Source: Paraburkholderia heleia NBRC 101817 (GTDB taxonomy: Bacteria > Pseudomonadota > Gammaproteobacteria > Burkholderiales > Burkholderiaceae). From it: 64,000 nucleotides of DNA. The translations under genes were made by a program, and so were the position numbers. Under the pieces are notes generated by a model. It worked only from the letters and a program-made list of their open reading frames with translations. It was not told the DNA's origin and searched no databases. Below are positions 53,563 to 64,000 of the stretch, piece by piece (position 1 is the first letter of the stretch; every line of letters begins with the position of its first letter). Location: positions 82,512 through 146,511 of the forward strand of contig NZ_BBJH01000029.1 in the NCBI RefSeq assembly GCF_000739775.1, read 5' to 3'.

Positions 53563-54296
53563 GACGCGTCCTCCTTGCGGCCGGCAGTCGAGCCCGTCGC
53601 GCGGCGCGCGCGCGCGTCCTGCGGCGCAGGCCGCAAGGCCGCGCTCAACAGCGCGCTCACATGCCGATGCAGCGCCTCGCGCTCGATCTTCGGAAAGCCG
53701 CGCACACTTTGCCAGAGCTTCGAAGTGGCGAGCGGCAGCATGACGAGCGCGAGAATCGAGATGAAGAGCAGCGGCGCTTCCAGTTCGGCGTTGACGCTGC
53801 CGTCGCGCTGCGCCTCGTTGACGCGCGCCGCGAAGCGCTGCAACGGCTCGATGGGCAGCCGCTTGAGCATGCGCTCGCGCAGCAAGCCGCCTTCGTTGAC
53901 GATTTCGCGCAGCCAGAGCGGCGGTAGCCAGGGCATGCGCGAGGTCACTTCGAAGAGCCGCGCGACCAGTTCTTCCACGAGCGCATGTGGGTCTTGCGCG
54001 AGATCCCCCCGGGCGCTGTCCACGCTTTCCCACACGAAGGCAATCGAGCGCGCAATGCGCTCTTCGACCACGGCGTCGAGCAGCTTTTCGCGGTTCGTGA
54101 AGTAGTAGTGGACCATGGCGGACGTCACGCCCGCGGCCTCGGCGATCTGCGCCATGGTGGTGGCCGCGATGCCCTGCTCGCCAAACAGTTGCGTGGCGCT
54201 GGCGAGCAGCCGCTCGCGCATGTCGAGGTCGGCGGCGGCGCGGCGTCGGCCGCGCGGGCGGGGCGCAGCGGCAGCGGTGCGGGCGCGCGTGATCAT
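53559..54296 (-). CDS. TetR-family regulator of the efflux operon
   Basis: The 245-residue protein has a TetR N-terminal HTH (ATQLFGEQGIAATTMAQIAE, AAGVTSAMVHYYFTNREKLL) at about 30-76 and an all-helical ligand domain. It is the first gene of the operon, so it probably represses its own pump and is relieved by a substrate, as with CecR and the ybhGFSR operon. A TTTAA/TTAAA dyad at 54305-54326 lies just upstream of its start, a likely operator. Confidence 0.9.
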   Translation of the reverse strand: MITRARTAAAAPRPRGRRRAAADLDMRERLLASATQLFGEQGIAATTMAQIAEAAGVTSAMVHYYFTNREKLLDAVVEERIARSIAFVWESVDSARGDLAQDPHALVEELVARLFEVTSRMPWLPPLWLREIVNEGGLLRERMLKRLPIEPLQRFAARVNEAQRDGSVNAELEAPLLFISILALVMLPLATSKLWQSVRGFPKIEREALHRHVSALLSAALRPAPQDARARRATGSTAGRKEDAS

Positions 54297-54304
54297 CGTT
54301 CTAC

Positions 54305-54326
54305 TTTAATTCACGCATTAGTTAAA
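54305..54326. promoter_or_regulatory. Probable TetR operator
   Basis: TTTAA (54305-54309) and TTAAA (54322-54326) form an inverted repeat around a 12-base centre, nine bases upstream of the tetR start, in an AT-rich island. A second palindrome, GGGTTAACCC, lies at 54346-54355. Confidence 0.5.
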
Positions 54327-54461
54327 TTCAAATCGCGTGCGCTGCGGGTTAACCCTGCGACAGTTCCCTGCGGGTTCTTTCAGAACTTTCCTATATAAAA
54401 ATGCTCGCGTGGCGTTCAGGCTGTGAGATTCACGCTGAAGGGATAAACAAGTCACGCCATC

Positions 54462-55076
54462 ATGGAACAGAAAATGAAGCGCGTCGTCGTCATCGACGAC
54501 CATCCGATTGTGCGGAAGATGCTCGCCAACGTACTCAATACGGAGTACGAGCTGGTAGGCGAGTGCAGCGACGGCGAAGCGGGCCTGCAGCTCGTACAGG
54601 ATCTGCGTCCCGATCTGGCGATTCTCGACCTCGAGTTGCCGAAGCTCGACGGCCTTTCCGTCATCCGCGGCATTCGCGCGCAGCAGCCCGGCGCGCGCAT
54701 TCTCGTGCTCTCTGCGAAGCCCGAGCTGGTCATGGCCAATCACACGCGTATCGCGGGCGCGAACGGCTATGTCAACAAGAATCGCGGCGTGGAGGAACTG
54801 TGCGGGGTGGTCAGGGCGGTATTGCTCGGCTACGACTGCTTCCCGGCGGGCAGCTGCGGCGGCGGCCGCGACGTGGCGCTCAACGGGCTGTCGCCTCGCG
54901 AAGTCGAAGTCCTGCAGTATCTCGCGCGCGGTTTGAGCAACAAGGGTATCGCGGCACGGCTCGGGCTTTCAGATAAAACCATCAGCACCTATAAGACTCG
55001 CGTGCTGGACAAGCTCGGCGTCTCGTCACTTGCGGCGCTGATCGAGTTTGCGACGTTGAACAAGCTGATCGAATAG
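54462..55076 (+). CDS. Orphan NarL/FixJ-type response regulator
   Basis: The 204-residue protein has a receiver domain (1 to about 120) with acidic pair D12-D13, phospho-acceptor D56 (ILDLELPK), a Ser in VLSAK and the conserved Lys in YVNKNRG. A LuxR-type HTH follows (LSPREVEVLQYLARGLSNKG, IAARLGLSDKTIS). It resembles BvgA/EvgA-type regulators. No histidine kinase gene is adjacent, so its partner must be elsewhere. The first ATG (54462) has only a weak ribosome-binding site. An alternative Met lies four codons later. Confidence 0.92.
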   Translation: MEQKMKRVVVIDDHPIVRKMLANVLNTEYELVGECSDGEAGLQLVQDLRPDLAILDLELPKLDGLSVIRGIRAQQPGARILVLSAKPELVMANHTRIAGANGYVNKNRGVEELCGVVRAVLLGYDCFPAGSCGGGRDVALNGLSPREVEVLQYLARGLSNKGIAARLGLSDKTISTYKTRVLDKLGVSSLAALIEFATLNKLIE

Positions 55077-55096
55077 CGCGACCCAAAGCACAGTCG

Positions 55097-55123
55097 AAAA
55101 AAAAGCCCGACTTACGCCGGGCT
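55097..55123 (-). terminator. Terminator of acnA
   Basis: AGCCCG (55104-55109) and CGGGCT (55118-55123) form a stem with an 8-base loop. On the minus strand this is followed by eight T residues, 66 bases past the acnA stop. Confidence 0.88.
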
Positions 55124-55188
55124 CCAAGTGTGACCGCACCCGTTGCCGGGCGCGGCACCTGCAAAAAACTGCGTACTTAAGCCGCGAG

Positions 55189-57906
<2,718 letters not shown>

Positions 57907-57982
57907 AGTGTTTTCCTTCGTTTAATCGCGGAAATAACGCTTACTGCTCGTTTGCTGCTGTCACTGTTACCTGCCTGATTGC

Positions 57983-59434
57983 TCAGATCACATACATGTC
58001 GACGTACTCGTTGACGCTCAGGGCGCAAAGCCGGGCCTCGTCGAGCGAGACGTCGAGAATCGCCTGCTGCTGCTTCGCGGGGAAGCGGCGCGCGAGGTTG
58101 ATTCGAAACTTTTCTATCAGCAGCGGAATGCCTTCTTCGCGGCGCCGCTTGTGGCCGATCGGATACTCCACGACGACCTCGTCGAGCGTCGTGCCGTCGA
58201 TGAGCTCTATGGTGAGCGCATTTGCGATCGCGCGCTTGTCCGGATCGTGATAATCCTTCGTGAACTGCGGGTCTTCCACGCATACCGTCTTCGCGCGCAG
58301 CGCGTCGATGCGCGGGTCGCTTGCGACTTCGTCTTCGTAGTCGGAGGCGGTGAGGCGGCCGAAGATCAGCGGCACGGCGACCATATACTGGATACAGTGA
58401 TCGCGGTCGGCCGGGTTGGCAAGCGGGCCGCGCTTGTCGATGATGCGGATGGCCGCTTCATGCGTGCGGATGGTGATGCGCTTGATGTCCCCAGCCGTCC
58501 TGCCGCGCTGCGCGAGCACGCCGTGCAGCGTCATCGCGGCTTCGGCCGCGGTCTGTGCGTGGAATTCGGCGGGGAACGAAATCTTGAACAGCACGTTTTC
58601 CATCACATACGTGCCGTAGGGGCGCTGAAACCTGAACGGCCGCCCCTTGAACGAGACGTCGTAGAAGCCCCACGTTTTTGCCGTGAGCGCCGAGGGATAG
58701 CCCATCTCGCCCGTTTTCGCCATGAGCGCAAGACGCACGGCGCGCGAGGTGGCGTCGCCCGCGGCCCACGACTTGCGCGAGCCGGTGTTGGGCGCGTGGC
58801 GGTAGGTGCGCAGCGACTGGCCGTCGACCATCGCAAGCGTTACGGCGTTGATCAGCTCGTCGCGGGCGAGCCCGAGCAATTGTCCGACCACGGCCGTCGA
58901 GGCGAGCTTCACGAGCAGCACATGGTCGAGACCGACCTTGTTGAACGAGTTTTCCAGCGCAATGCAGCCCTGGATCTCGTGCGCCTTCACCATGCCTTCG
59001 AGCACGTGCTTCATGGTGAGCGGCGCTTTGCCCTGGGCGACGGCGGTGCGCGAGAGCCAGTCGGCGGTCGCGAGGATGCCGCCCAGGTTGTCCGACGGAT
59101 GGCCCCATTCGGCGGCGAGCCATGTGTCGTTGAAGTCGAGCCAGCGGATCATCGCGCCGATGTTGAACGCGGCCTGAACCGGATCGAGCTGGAATGACGT
59201 GCCCGGCACCTTCGCGCCGTGCGGGACGATCGTGCCCGGCACGATCGGTCCCAGCAACTTGGTGCAGGCGGGGTAGGAGAGCGCCTCGAGTCCGCAGCCG
59301 AGGGTATCGATCAGGCAATGCCGGGCCGTCGTCAGCGCGAGTGCGCTGTCAACCCGGAAACCCAGTACGTAGTCGACGATATCGACCAGCACCTGGTCCG
59401 GCTGCGGCCTGACGTTGGAGATCAGGGCGGACAT
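57983..59434 (-). CDS. prpD: MmgE/PrpD family protein, probable 2-methylcitrate dehydratase
   Basis: The 483-residue protein matches PrpD over full length (ARHCLIDTLGCGLEALSYPA, LDFNDTWLAAEWGHPSDNLG, EIQGCIALENSFNKVGLDHV). PrpD dehydrates 2-methylcitrate in propionate catabolism and has residual citrate dehydratase activity. No prpB or prpC gene lies in the window, so the gene is separated from a complete prp operon. It is instead linked to acnA, which could complete the isomerisation. The start ATG is 19 bases after the MliC-like gene. Confidence 0.9.
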   Translation of the reverse strand: MSALISNVRPQPDQVLVDIVDYVLGFRVDSALALTTARHCLIDTLGCGLEALSYPACTKLLGPIVPGTIVPHGAKVPGTSFQLDPVQAAFNIGAMIRWLDFNDTWLAAEWGHPSDNLGGILATADWLSRTAVAQGKAPLTMKHVLEGMVKAHEIQGCIALENSFNKVGLDHVLLVKLASTAVVGQLLGLARDELINAVTLAMVDGQSLRTYRHAPNTGSRKSWAAGDATSRAVRLALMAKTGEMGYPSALTAKTWGFYDVSFKGRPFRFQRPYGTYVMENVLFKISFPAEFHAQTAAEAAMTLHGVLAQRGRTAGDIKRITIRTHEAAIRIIDKRGPLANPADRDHCIQYMVAVPLIFGRLTASDYEDEVASDPRIDALRAKTVCVEDPQFTKDYHDPDKRAIANALTIELIDGTTLDEVVVEYPIGHKRRREEGIPLLIEKFRINLARRFPAKQQQAILDVSLDEARLCALSVNEYVDMYVI

Positions 59435-59453
59435 CGAGGCGATCCTGCGGGAC

Positions 59454-59975
59454 TTACTGGCCCGCAGCGCCGCTGGCGGCTGCCGGAGCGCGGTTGGCCG
59501 GGTTCAGCGCCTGCGCCTGGGTCGGCGCCATTGCGCCTTGCTGCATTGCAACCGTCTTGCACTCGTCGGCCAGACGCGAGCTGTCCTTGTCCGAGAACAG
59601 CATGGCCTTGGTCGGGATCACGACGAGGTCGAGGCCGGTGGCGGCGTCGTGGAAGCGGTCGGCGCCCGTGGTCGTGACCTGGCGCGGCAGGTTGTAGTTC
59701 TTGTTCGCCCAGTGAACGGTGACGATCTGGTCACGTGCCATGTCGCCCTTCAGGTCGAATTGCGCCCCTTCCGCGCAGCTCCAGTGCTCCGAGCCTGCCG
59801 GGATCGGATCGACCTTCGCTTCCTTGGCCGGGTTGGCCTTGCGCTTGATGATGCGATGCTTCGGAGCCGGCTTTTTGGCCGTGGTCGACGTGCCTTGTGC
59901 GGCGGCGTCGGTGGCGGCCAGCATCAGCGTCGAGGACAGCGTGCCGATGACAGCGGCGATCAGCAGTTTCTTCAT
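59454..59975 (-). CDS. Exported protein with MliC-like domain
   Basis: The 173-residue protein has a signal peptide (MKKLLIAAVIGTLSSTLMLA, cleavage near DAAAQG). The lysine-rich linker is followed by a domain with HWSCAEGAQFDLKGD and a second cysteine in LADECKT. Spacing, beta-rich pattern and the paired cysteines resemble MliC/PliC lysozyme-inhibitor domains, though the match is only moderate. An Ala/Pro/Gln-rich tail ends it. It is the upstream member of a series with prpD and acnA, which has no evident functional reason. Confidence 0.6.
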   Translation of the reverse strand: MKKLLIAAVIGTLSSTLMLAATDAAAQGTSTTAKKPAPKHRIIKRKANPAKEAKVDPIPAGSEHWSCAEGAQFDLKGDMARDQIVTVHWANKNYNLPRQVTTTGADRFHDAATGLDLVVIPTKAMLFSDKDSSRLADECKTVAMQQGAMAPTQAQALNPANRAPAAASGAAGQ

Positions 59976-60262
59976 GAGTGTCAAACCTTTATCTATCTAA
60001 ATGCGGTTGATCAGTGCGCGGTTGAACAGGCAACCGCCGTTTGCACGGCGCGCGCCCCGAAAGCGCGCAGCGGACGCTATTTTCACCTATTTATCGCCAT
60101 GAGCTTCAATTTCTCCGGCCCGGTGTTGTTTGCAGCCTGGTTCGCAAGTAACTGCCTGTAACTGTCCGTGACTGCCGCCGCTGCGCTATGCGGTGCGAGA
60201 TCCGCGTCGTCGTCGTGGCGCGATACGCTGAAAACGTTTTCTGCACCCATTCGCGGCGCGCA

Positions 60263-61276
60263 TCAGGCCGACTCCTGCGCCAGCTCGCCCCGCGCGAACA
60301 GCGGCGCCGCTTCGGCCGGCAAGTCGCGGCCCGTGGCGCGCGCGCGACGCAGCACGGACCAGTAGTAGCGGTAGCTCGCGCGGTCGTGCAGCGTGTCGCC
60401 GTGGCGTGTCGGACCCCATTGGGCGTGTTGCGCGGCCAGCAGGATGTCGGCGGCCAGCGCGATTTCTTCGTCGCGCGGCGCGAAAGCGGCCACGATCGCG
60501 GGAATCTGTGCCGGGTGAATGCTCCACATGCGCGTGTAGCCGAACTCGTTGCGGGCGCGGCGCGCATCGTTCGCCACCACGTCCATGTCGCGCACCTCCG
60601 TACTCACGTTGTGCGAGGGCACGCGGCCGAACGCATGGCACGCGGCTGCGATTTCGAGCTTCGCGCGGCGCACGAGCGGGTGGTCGAACTGGCCGGGCGA
60701 GCGCATGGCCGTGTCGGGAATCGCGCCGTCGTGCGCGGAGACGAAGTCCATCAGCCCGAAGCTGAGCGACTCGACGCCGCGCAGCGCGGCGAGGTCGAAC
60801 ACGCGCGCGAGTGCGCCGTGCGTTTCGACGAGCAATTGAACGGGAATGGGCTTGTCGATGCCCATCTCGACGCGCGTGGCCTCGATGAATGCCGTCATTT
60901 CGGCGGCGTCGCCCACGGCCCGGATCTTCGGCAGGGTGATGAAGGCCGGCGCGCGTTTGGCGGCGCGCAGGATCATGCGCACGTCGTCGCGCCAGTGCGG
61001 GTGATGGAAATCGTGGATGCGCACGCCGACGCGGCCAAAGCGGTCGTGTTCGCCGCCGATGAACGACGCCGCGAGTTCGGCGTGTTCGGCTTCGCGGCCC
61101 ACCTGCGCGCCGTCTTCGCAATCGAGCGTGATGTCGAATACCGGGCCCAGCTGCTGTTGCAGCGCGAGCGATTTGAGCATCAGCTTCTCACTGCCCGCGT
61201 AGTGGTCGCATGCGGGCAGGATGGCGGGCGGCGCTTCGCCGTCAAACAACACTTCGGCTGGCAGAATGGCGCGCAT
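60263..61276 (-). CDS. HpcH/HpaI-type (CitE-like) C-C lyase
   Basis: The 337-residue protein is a CitE/malyl-CoA-lyase relative with metal-binding acidic motif DCEDGAQVG and VQLLVETHGAL. The block SFGLMDFVSAHDGAIPD and the end block GYTRMWSIHPAQIPAI are also present. Such enzymes cleave or form malyl-, citramalyl- or citryl-type thioesters. It lacks a CitF/CitD partner, so a citrate lyase is unlikely. The ATG at 61276 is chosen. The frame stays open to 61414 through a G11 homopolymer, an unlikely coding region. It lies downstream of mdh on the same strand, suggesting a malate-related substrate. Confidence 0.88.
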   Translation of the reverse strand: MRAILPAEVLFDGEAPPAILPACDHYAGSEKLMLKSLALQQQLGPVFDITLDCEDGAQVGREAEHAELAASFIGGEHDRFGRVGVRIHDFHHPHWRDDVRMILRAAKRAPAFITLPKIRAVGDAAEMTAFIEATRVEMGIDKPIPVQLLVETHGALARVFDLAALRGVESLSFGLMDFVSAHDGAIPDTAMRSPGQFDHPLVRRAKLEIAAACHAFGRVPSHNVSTEVRDMDVVANDARRARNEFGYTRMWSIHPAQIPAIVAAFAPRDEEIALAADILLAAQHAQWGPTRHGDTLHDRASYRYYWSVLRRARATGRDLPAEAAPLFARGELAQESA

Positions 61277-61351
61277 CTTCGGCGTCGGGAGTCGAGTTTT
61301 ACAGGAGATACCGGATTCGGATGCGTCCTGCCGGCAAGGCGCATGCGGATC

Positions 61352-61362
61352 GGGGGGGGGGG
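61352..61362. repeat. Homopolymer of 11 G
   Basis: Eleven consecutive G occur in the spacer between mdh and the CitE-like gene, 76 bases upstream of the latter's start. It is the longest mononucleotide run I noticed in the window and could slip during replication or be a sequencing weak point. Confidence 0.85.
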
Positions 61363-61474
61363 CCGGGGCGGCCTGCGTAGGGGGCCCGCCCAAGGCGGCC
61401 TGCGGAGGCTGCACCGCGGCCCATAAAGCAGAACGGAACGGGCGTCAAACGCGCGTTCCGTTCGTACCGCCGGC

Positions 61475-62461
61475 TTACTTGCCGAGCAGGTGAGCCACGC
61501 CTTCGCGCTCTTCGAGCAGCTCGGCCAGCGTGCCGTCCATCTTCTCGCGCGAGAACGCGTCGATTTCGAGGCCTTCCACGCGCTTGTATTCGCCGTTTTC
61601 GCACGTCACCGGCACGCCGTAGATGATGTCTTCGGGGATGCCGTACGAGCCGTCCGACGGGATACCCATCGTGACCCACTTGCCGTTCGTGCCGAGGACC
61701 CAGTCGCGCACGTGGTCGATCGCTGCGTTGGCGGCCGAAGCTGCCGACGAGAGGCCGCGCGCTTCGATGATCGCCGCACCGCGCTTGCCGACCGTCGGGA
61801 TGAACGTGTCGCGGTTCCACACGTCGTCGTTGATCAGCGCGTTGAGCGACTGGCCGTCGACGGTGGCGAAACGGAAGTCGGGATACATCGTCGGCGAGTG
61901 GTTGCCCCACACGGCGAGCTTCTCGATCGAAGCCACCGGCTTGCCCGACTTGGCGGCCAGTTGCGAGAGCGCGCGGTTGTGGTCCAGACGCAGCATGGCG
62001 GTGAAGTTCTTCTTCGGCAGATCCGGAGCCGACTTCATGGCGATGTAGGCGTTCGTGTTGGCCGGGTTGCCGACGACCAGCACCTTCACATCGCGGCTGG
62101 CGACGTCGTTCAGCGCCTTGCCCTGAACCGTGAAGATTTCGGCGTTGGCCGAGAGCAGGTCCTTACGCTCCATGCCCTTCGAGCGCGGACGTGCGCCAAC
62201 CAGCAGGGCGACGTCGGCGTCCTTGAACGCGACCTTCGGGTCGTCGGTGATGACCACGCCCGCGAGCAGCGGGAATGCGCAGTCGTCCAGTTCCATCACG
62301 ACGCCCTTGACGGCGGCTTGCGCTTGCGGCAGGTCGAGCAGTTGCAGGATGACGGGCTGATCCTTGCCGAGCAGGTCGCCATTCGCAATGCGGAACAGCA
62401 GGGAGTAAGCGATCTGACCTGCGGCGCCGGTGACGGCAACGCGCTTTGCGGGCTTAGCCAT
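61475..62461 (-). CDS. mdh: Malate dehydrogenase
   Basis: The 328-residue NAD-dependent enzyme interconverts malate and oxaloacetate. It has the nucleotide-binding start [20 protein letters not shown], substrate arginines in [15 protein letters not shown], the [12 protein letters not shown] block and the catalytic His in [13 protein letters not shown]. Length and sequence are those of the dimeric MDH of betaproteobacteria. The ATG at 62461 is the canonical [10 protein letters not shown] start. The longer upstream frame is rejected. It is divergent from the GntR regulator gene across a 593-base spacer. Confidence 0.97.
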
Positions 62462-63054
62462 TGAAAATCTCCAGGAAGATGCGTTAGACGCCAGGGTAAA
62501 ACGCCATTCTATATGCGCGATACACGAAGCGTAGGTGAAACAGGCGGTCTTTATCGCCGGCGTGCGCGCTTCACTGGAACAACCCTGACTGACAAGCCGT
62601 GAAGCGTGCGCCGCCGGCACGGACCACCGTGCCGGTAACCTGTGCAACATGGCAAGAGGTGAACGGGGCGCCCTTCGAGGAACGCCAGACGCTGGCCGCT
62701 TCGCGTGTGCCGACTCCTGCAACAGCTCGCTCGGGCTCTCCCACGAAACGCGCGGCGCGCAACGACTCACGCGCGCCGGCTGGGCGGATCGAAACCTCTA
62801 CTGCGTTGACTGCGTGGGGAACAGCATCGTGCAAGGCGGCTCGCGGCGTATGCGCCACGAGGCGGATGTGGCCGGCGGTGTCTCCTCGTCATGCCGGTTT
62901 CATGTCCTGAAATTAGCATGCAGCCTGCCCGCAAACCCTTGCTCGATCGGGAGTGTAGAAGTCGACAGGATCAAAGTCAACCGTATCTTATGTCTTATAT
63001 AAGACATAACTATTACAGGCAAAATGCTTGATGCGTAGGGGGGTTTATGTTGAA
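62462..63054. other. Spacer between divergent mdh and GntR genes
   Basis: About 590 bases with no gene I trust. It has a perfect 9-bp hairpin with loop ACCA (62614-62635, arm CCGGCACGG). A perfect 22-bp palindrome sits at 62988-63009 next to the regulator gene. Open frames in it are short and without family signal. Confidence 0.5.
62988..63009. promoter_or_regulatory. Perfect 22-bp palindrome, probable GntR operator
   Basis: Each 11-base half reads TTATGTCTTAT towards the centre, giving full two-fold symmetry with a GTCT...AGAC core. Such cores are common for HutC-type GntR operators. It is 45 bases upstream of the regulator start, fitting autoregulation. Confidence 0.8.
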
Positions 63055-63861
63055 ATGCGCGCCATGAGTGCAAACCCGGCCAGCAACGCGAATTCCACCG
63101 CTCCCGAGAGCGGGGTTCCGGCGTCTGCGCCCGCGGTGCCGCCGTCCCCGACCTTCAGTCCGCTTTACCAGCAGATCAAGGGGCTCATTACCCAGAGCCT
63201 CGAGTCCGGCGAATGGAAGCCCGGCGAAATCATCCCCAGCGAAGTCGAACTGGCCGCCCGATACAAGGTGAGCCAGGGGACCGTGCGCAAGGCGATCGAC
63301 GAACTGGCTGCCGACAATCTGCTGGTGCGCCGCCAGGGCAAGGGCACGTTTGTTGCAACGCACAACGAAGAGCGCGCCCAGTTTCGCTTTCTCAGGTTAC
63401 TCGCCGATGACGGCGCGGAGCACCCGCACGTGAGCAAGCTGCTCGAGTGCCGGCGCCTGCGCGCTTCGGCCGAGATCGCACGGCAACTGGACCTCAAGCC
63501 CGCGGATCCGGTGGTGCTGATCCGGCGTCTGCTGCAGTTCGACGGCGAGAGCACCGTGCTCGACGAAATCTGGCTGCCCGGCGGCGTGTTCCGCGGGCTC
63601 ACGAGCGAGCGCCTCGCCGAGTACAAAGGCCCGCTCTACGCCATGTTCGAAGCGGAATTCGGCACGCGCATGATTCGTGCGACCGAGAAGATCCGCGCGG
63701 TGGCCGCGGAGCCCACCGTGGCCGACCTCCTCAAGGTGCCGGCAGGTTTTCCTTTGCTATCGGTCGAGCGCGTGTCCTATACCTATGGAGACCGGCCGGT
63801 CGAGGTACGCCGCGGATGGTATGTCACAACCGGGTACTACTATCAGAATGATTTGAGTTGA
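63055..63861 (+). CDS. GntR-family regulator (HutC type, UTRA domain)
   Basis: The 268-residue protein has a polar N-terminal tail and a GntR winged helix at about 35-100 (GEIIPSEVELAARYKVSQGT, DELAADNLLVRRQGKGTF). A UTRA ligand domain follows (about 115-268, EIARQLDLKPADPVVLIRR, ending WYVTTGYYYQNDL). UTRA domains bind small metabolites. The ATG at 63055 follows AGGGGGG by 11 bases, and the ATG at 63064 is an alternative. It lies between mdh and the expected sdh genes, so it may regulate TCA-cycle genes, which is inferred from position only. Confidence 0.9.
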   Translation: MRAMSANPASNANSTAPESGVPASAPAVPPSPTFSPLYQQIKGLITQSLESGEWKPGEIIPSEVELAARYKVSQGTVRKAIDELAADNLLVRRQGKGTFVATHNEERAQFRFLRLLADDGAEHPHVSKLLECRRLRASAEIARQLDLKPADPVVLIRRLLQFDGESTVLDEIWLPGGVFRGLTSERLAEYKGPLYAMFEAEFGTRMIRATEKIRAVAAEPTVADLLKVPAGFPLLSVERVSYTYGDRPVEVRRGWYVTTGYYYQNDLS

Positions 63862-63868
63862 CGGGCGA

Positions 63869-63885
63869 CCGCGCAAAAGGCGCGG
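63869..63885 (+). terminator. Short hairpin after the GntR gene
   Basis: CCGCGC/GCGCGG forms a 6-bp stem with loop AAAAG, eight bases after the stop. Without a T-run it is only a weak terminator candidate. Confidence 0.4.
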
Positions 63886-63985
63886 AGCCCTTCCCCAGAG
63901 TGCCTTTGCTTGCGCGCGCCACCAGCTGTATCCGAGGCGGGTTTCGCTGCAGCGCGATATGAAAAGGCGCTAAAATTGCGAATTA

Positions 63986-63995
63986 GTGTTAACAC
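63986..63995. promoter_or_regulatory. GTGTTAACAC palindrome at the right edge
   Basis: A perfect 10-bp palindrome in an AT-rich stretch at the window end, downstream of the GntR gene. In related genomes sdhC follows, so this may be part of its promoter. The gene itself is outside the window. Confidence 0.4.
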
Positions 63996-64000
63996 ATAGT

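Noticed and set aside
60263..61276. Annotation of the CitE-like gene as citrate lyase beta subunit
   Set aside because: No genes for the alpha and gamma subunits or their maturation proteins are present. The position next to mdh suggests a malyl- or citramalyl-type substrate instead.
62571..62910. Short open frames on both strands in the mdh/GntR spacer
   Set aside because: They lack ribosome-binding sites, family motifs and plausible composition, so the region is treated as non-coding.

Overview
This window is high-GC DNA from a Burkholderia sensu lato bacterium (Burkholderia, Paraburkholderia or Caballeronia). The evidence is the typical betaproteobacterial content: an H-NS protein of the TWSGRGRTPGWL type, a Gram-negative porin of the Burkholderia family, a MocR regulator, and a prpD, acnA, citE-like, mdh, GntR TCA-cycle neighbourhood that in this group usually leads into sdhCDAB just beyond the right edge. 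I saw no rRNA, tRNA, insertion sequence, prophage or CRISPR array. The gene content looks like an ordinary replicon rich in metabolic operons.

Layout. 1-9.2 kb: the start of a GntP-type permease gene, two small exported proteins, a LuxR-type regulator, H-NS, prfC (release factor 3), and a Pat-like acetyltransferase fused to an NDP-forming acyl-CoA-synthetase-like region whose ATP-grasp part looks degenerate. 9.25-19.5 kb: an IclR regulator divergent from a nine-gene operon. The operon encodes a RbsABC-type sugar importer, a two-gene UxaA-type dehydratase, an aldo-keto reductase, a COG3618 lactonase, an SDR dehydrogenase and an FAH-family hydrolase. Together these give a complete predicted non-phosphorylating L-fucose route to pyruvate and lactate. 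19.6-30 kb: a thioesterase, a chemoreceptor with a candidate sigma-28 promoter, an AGE-family epimerase, small membrane proteins, a flavin reductase, a porin, a class A penicillin-binding protein and an internally deleted acyltransferase-3 pseudogene.

30.5-41.1 kb: a Cache-type chemoreceptor, a copper-exporting P1B ATPase with a MerR/CueR-type promoter, a DUF1254 lipoprotein and a very large DUF748 (AsmA-like) protein. 41.2-48.9 kb: a MocR regulator divergent from a polyamine/amine-type ABC importer (ATPase, binding protein, two permeases), with a convergent amidase. 49-54.3 kb: a minus-strand operon tetR, hlyD, ABC ATPase, ABC-2 permease, outer-membrane factor. The first four genes are joined by 4-nt stop/start overlaps, which points to a self-regulated tripartite efflux pump.

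54.4-64 kb: an orphan NarL-type response regulator, then a central-carbon block. A MliC-like secreted protein, prpD and acnA lie in one minus-strand series. A CitE-like lyase and mdh follow, also on the minus strand. A HutC-type GntR regulator is divergent from mdh, and a perfect 22-bp palindrome lies between them. The window ends in a promoter-like region, probably that of sdhC.
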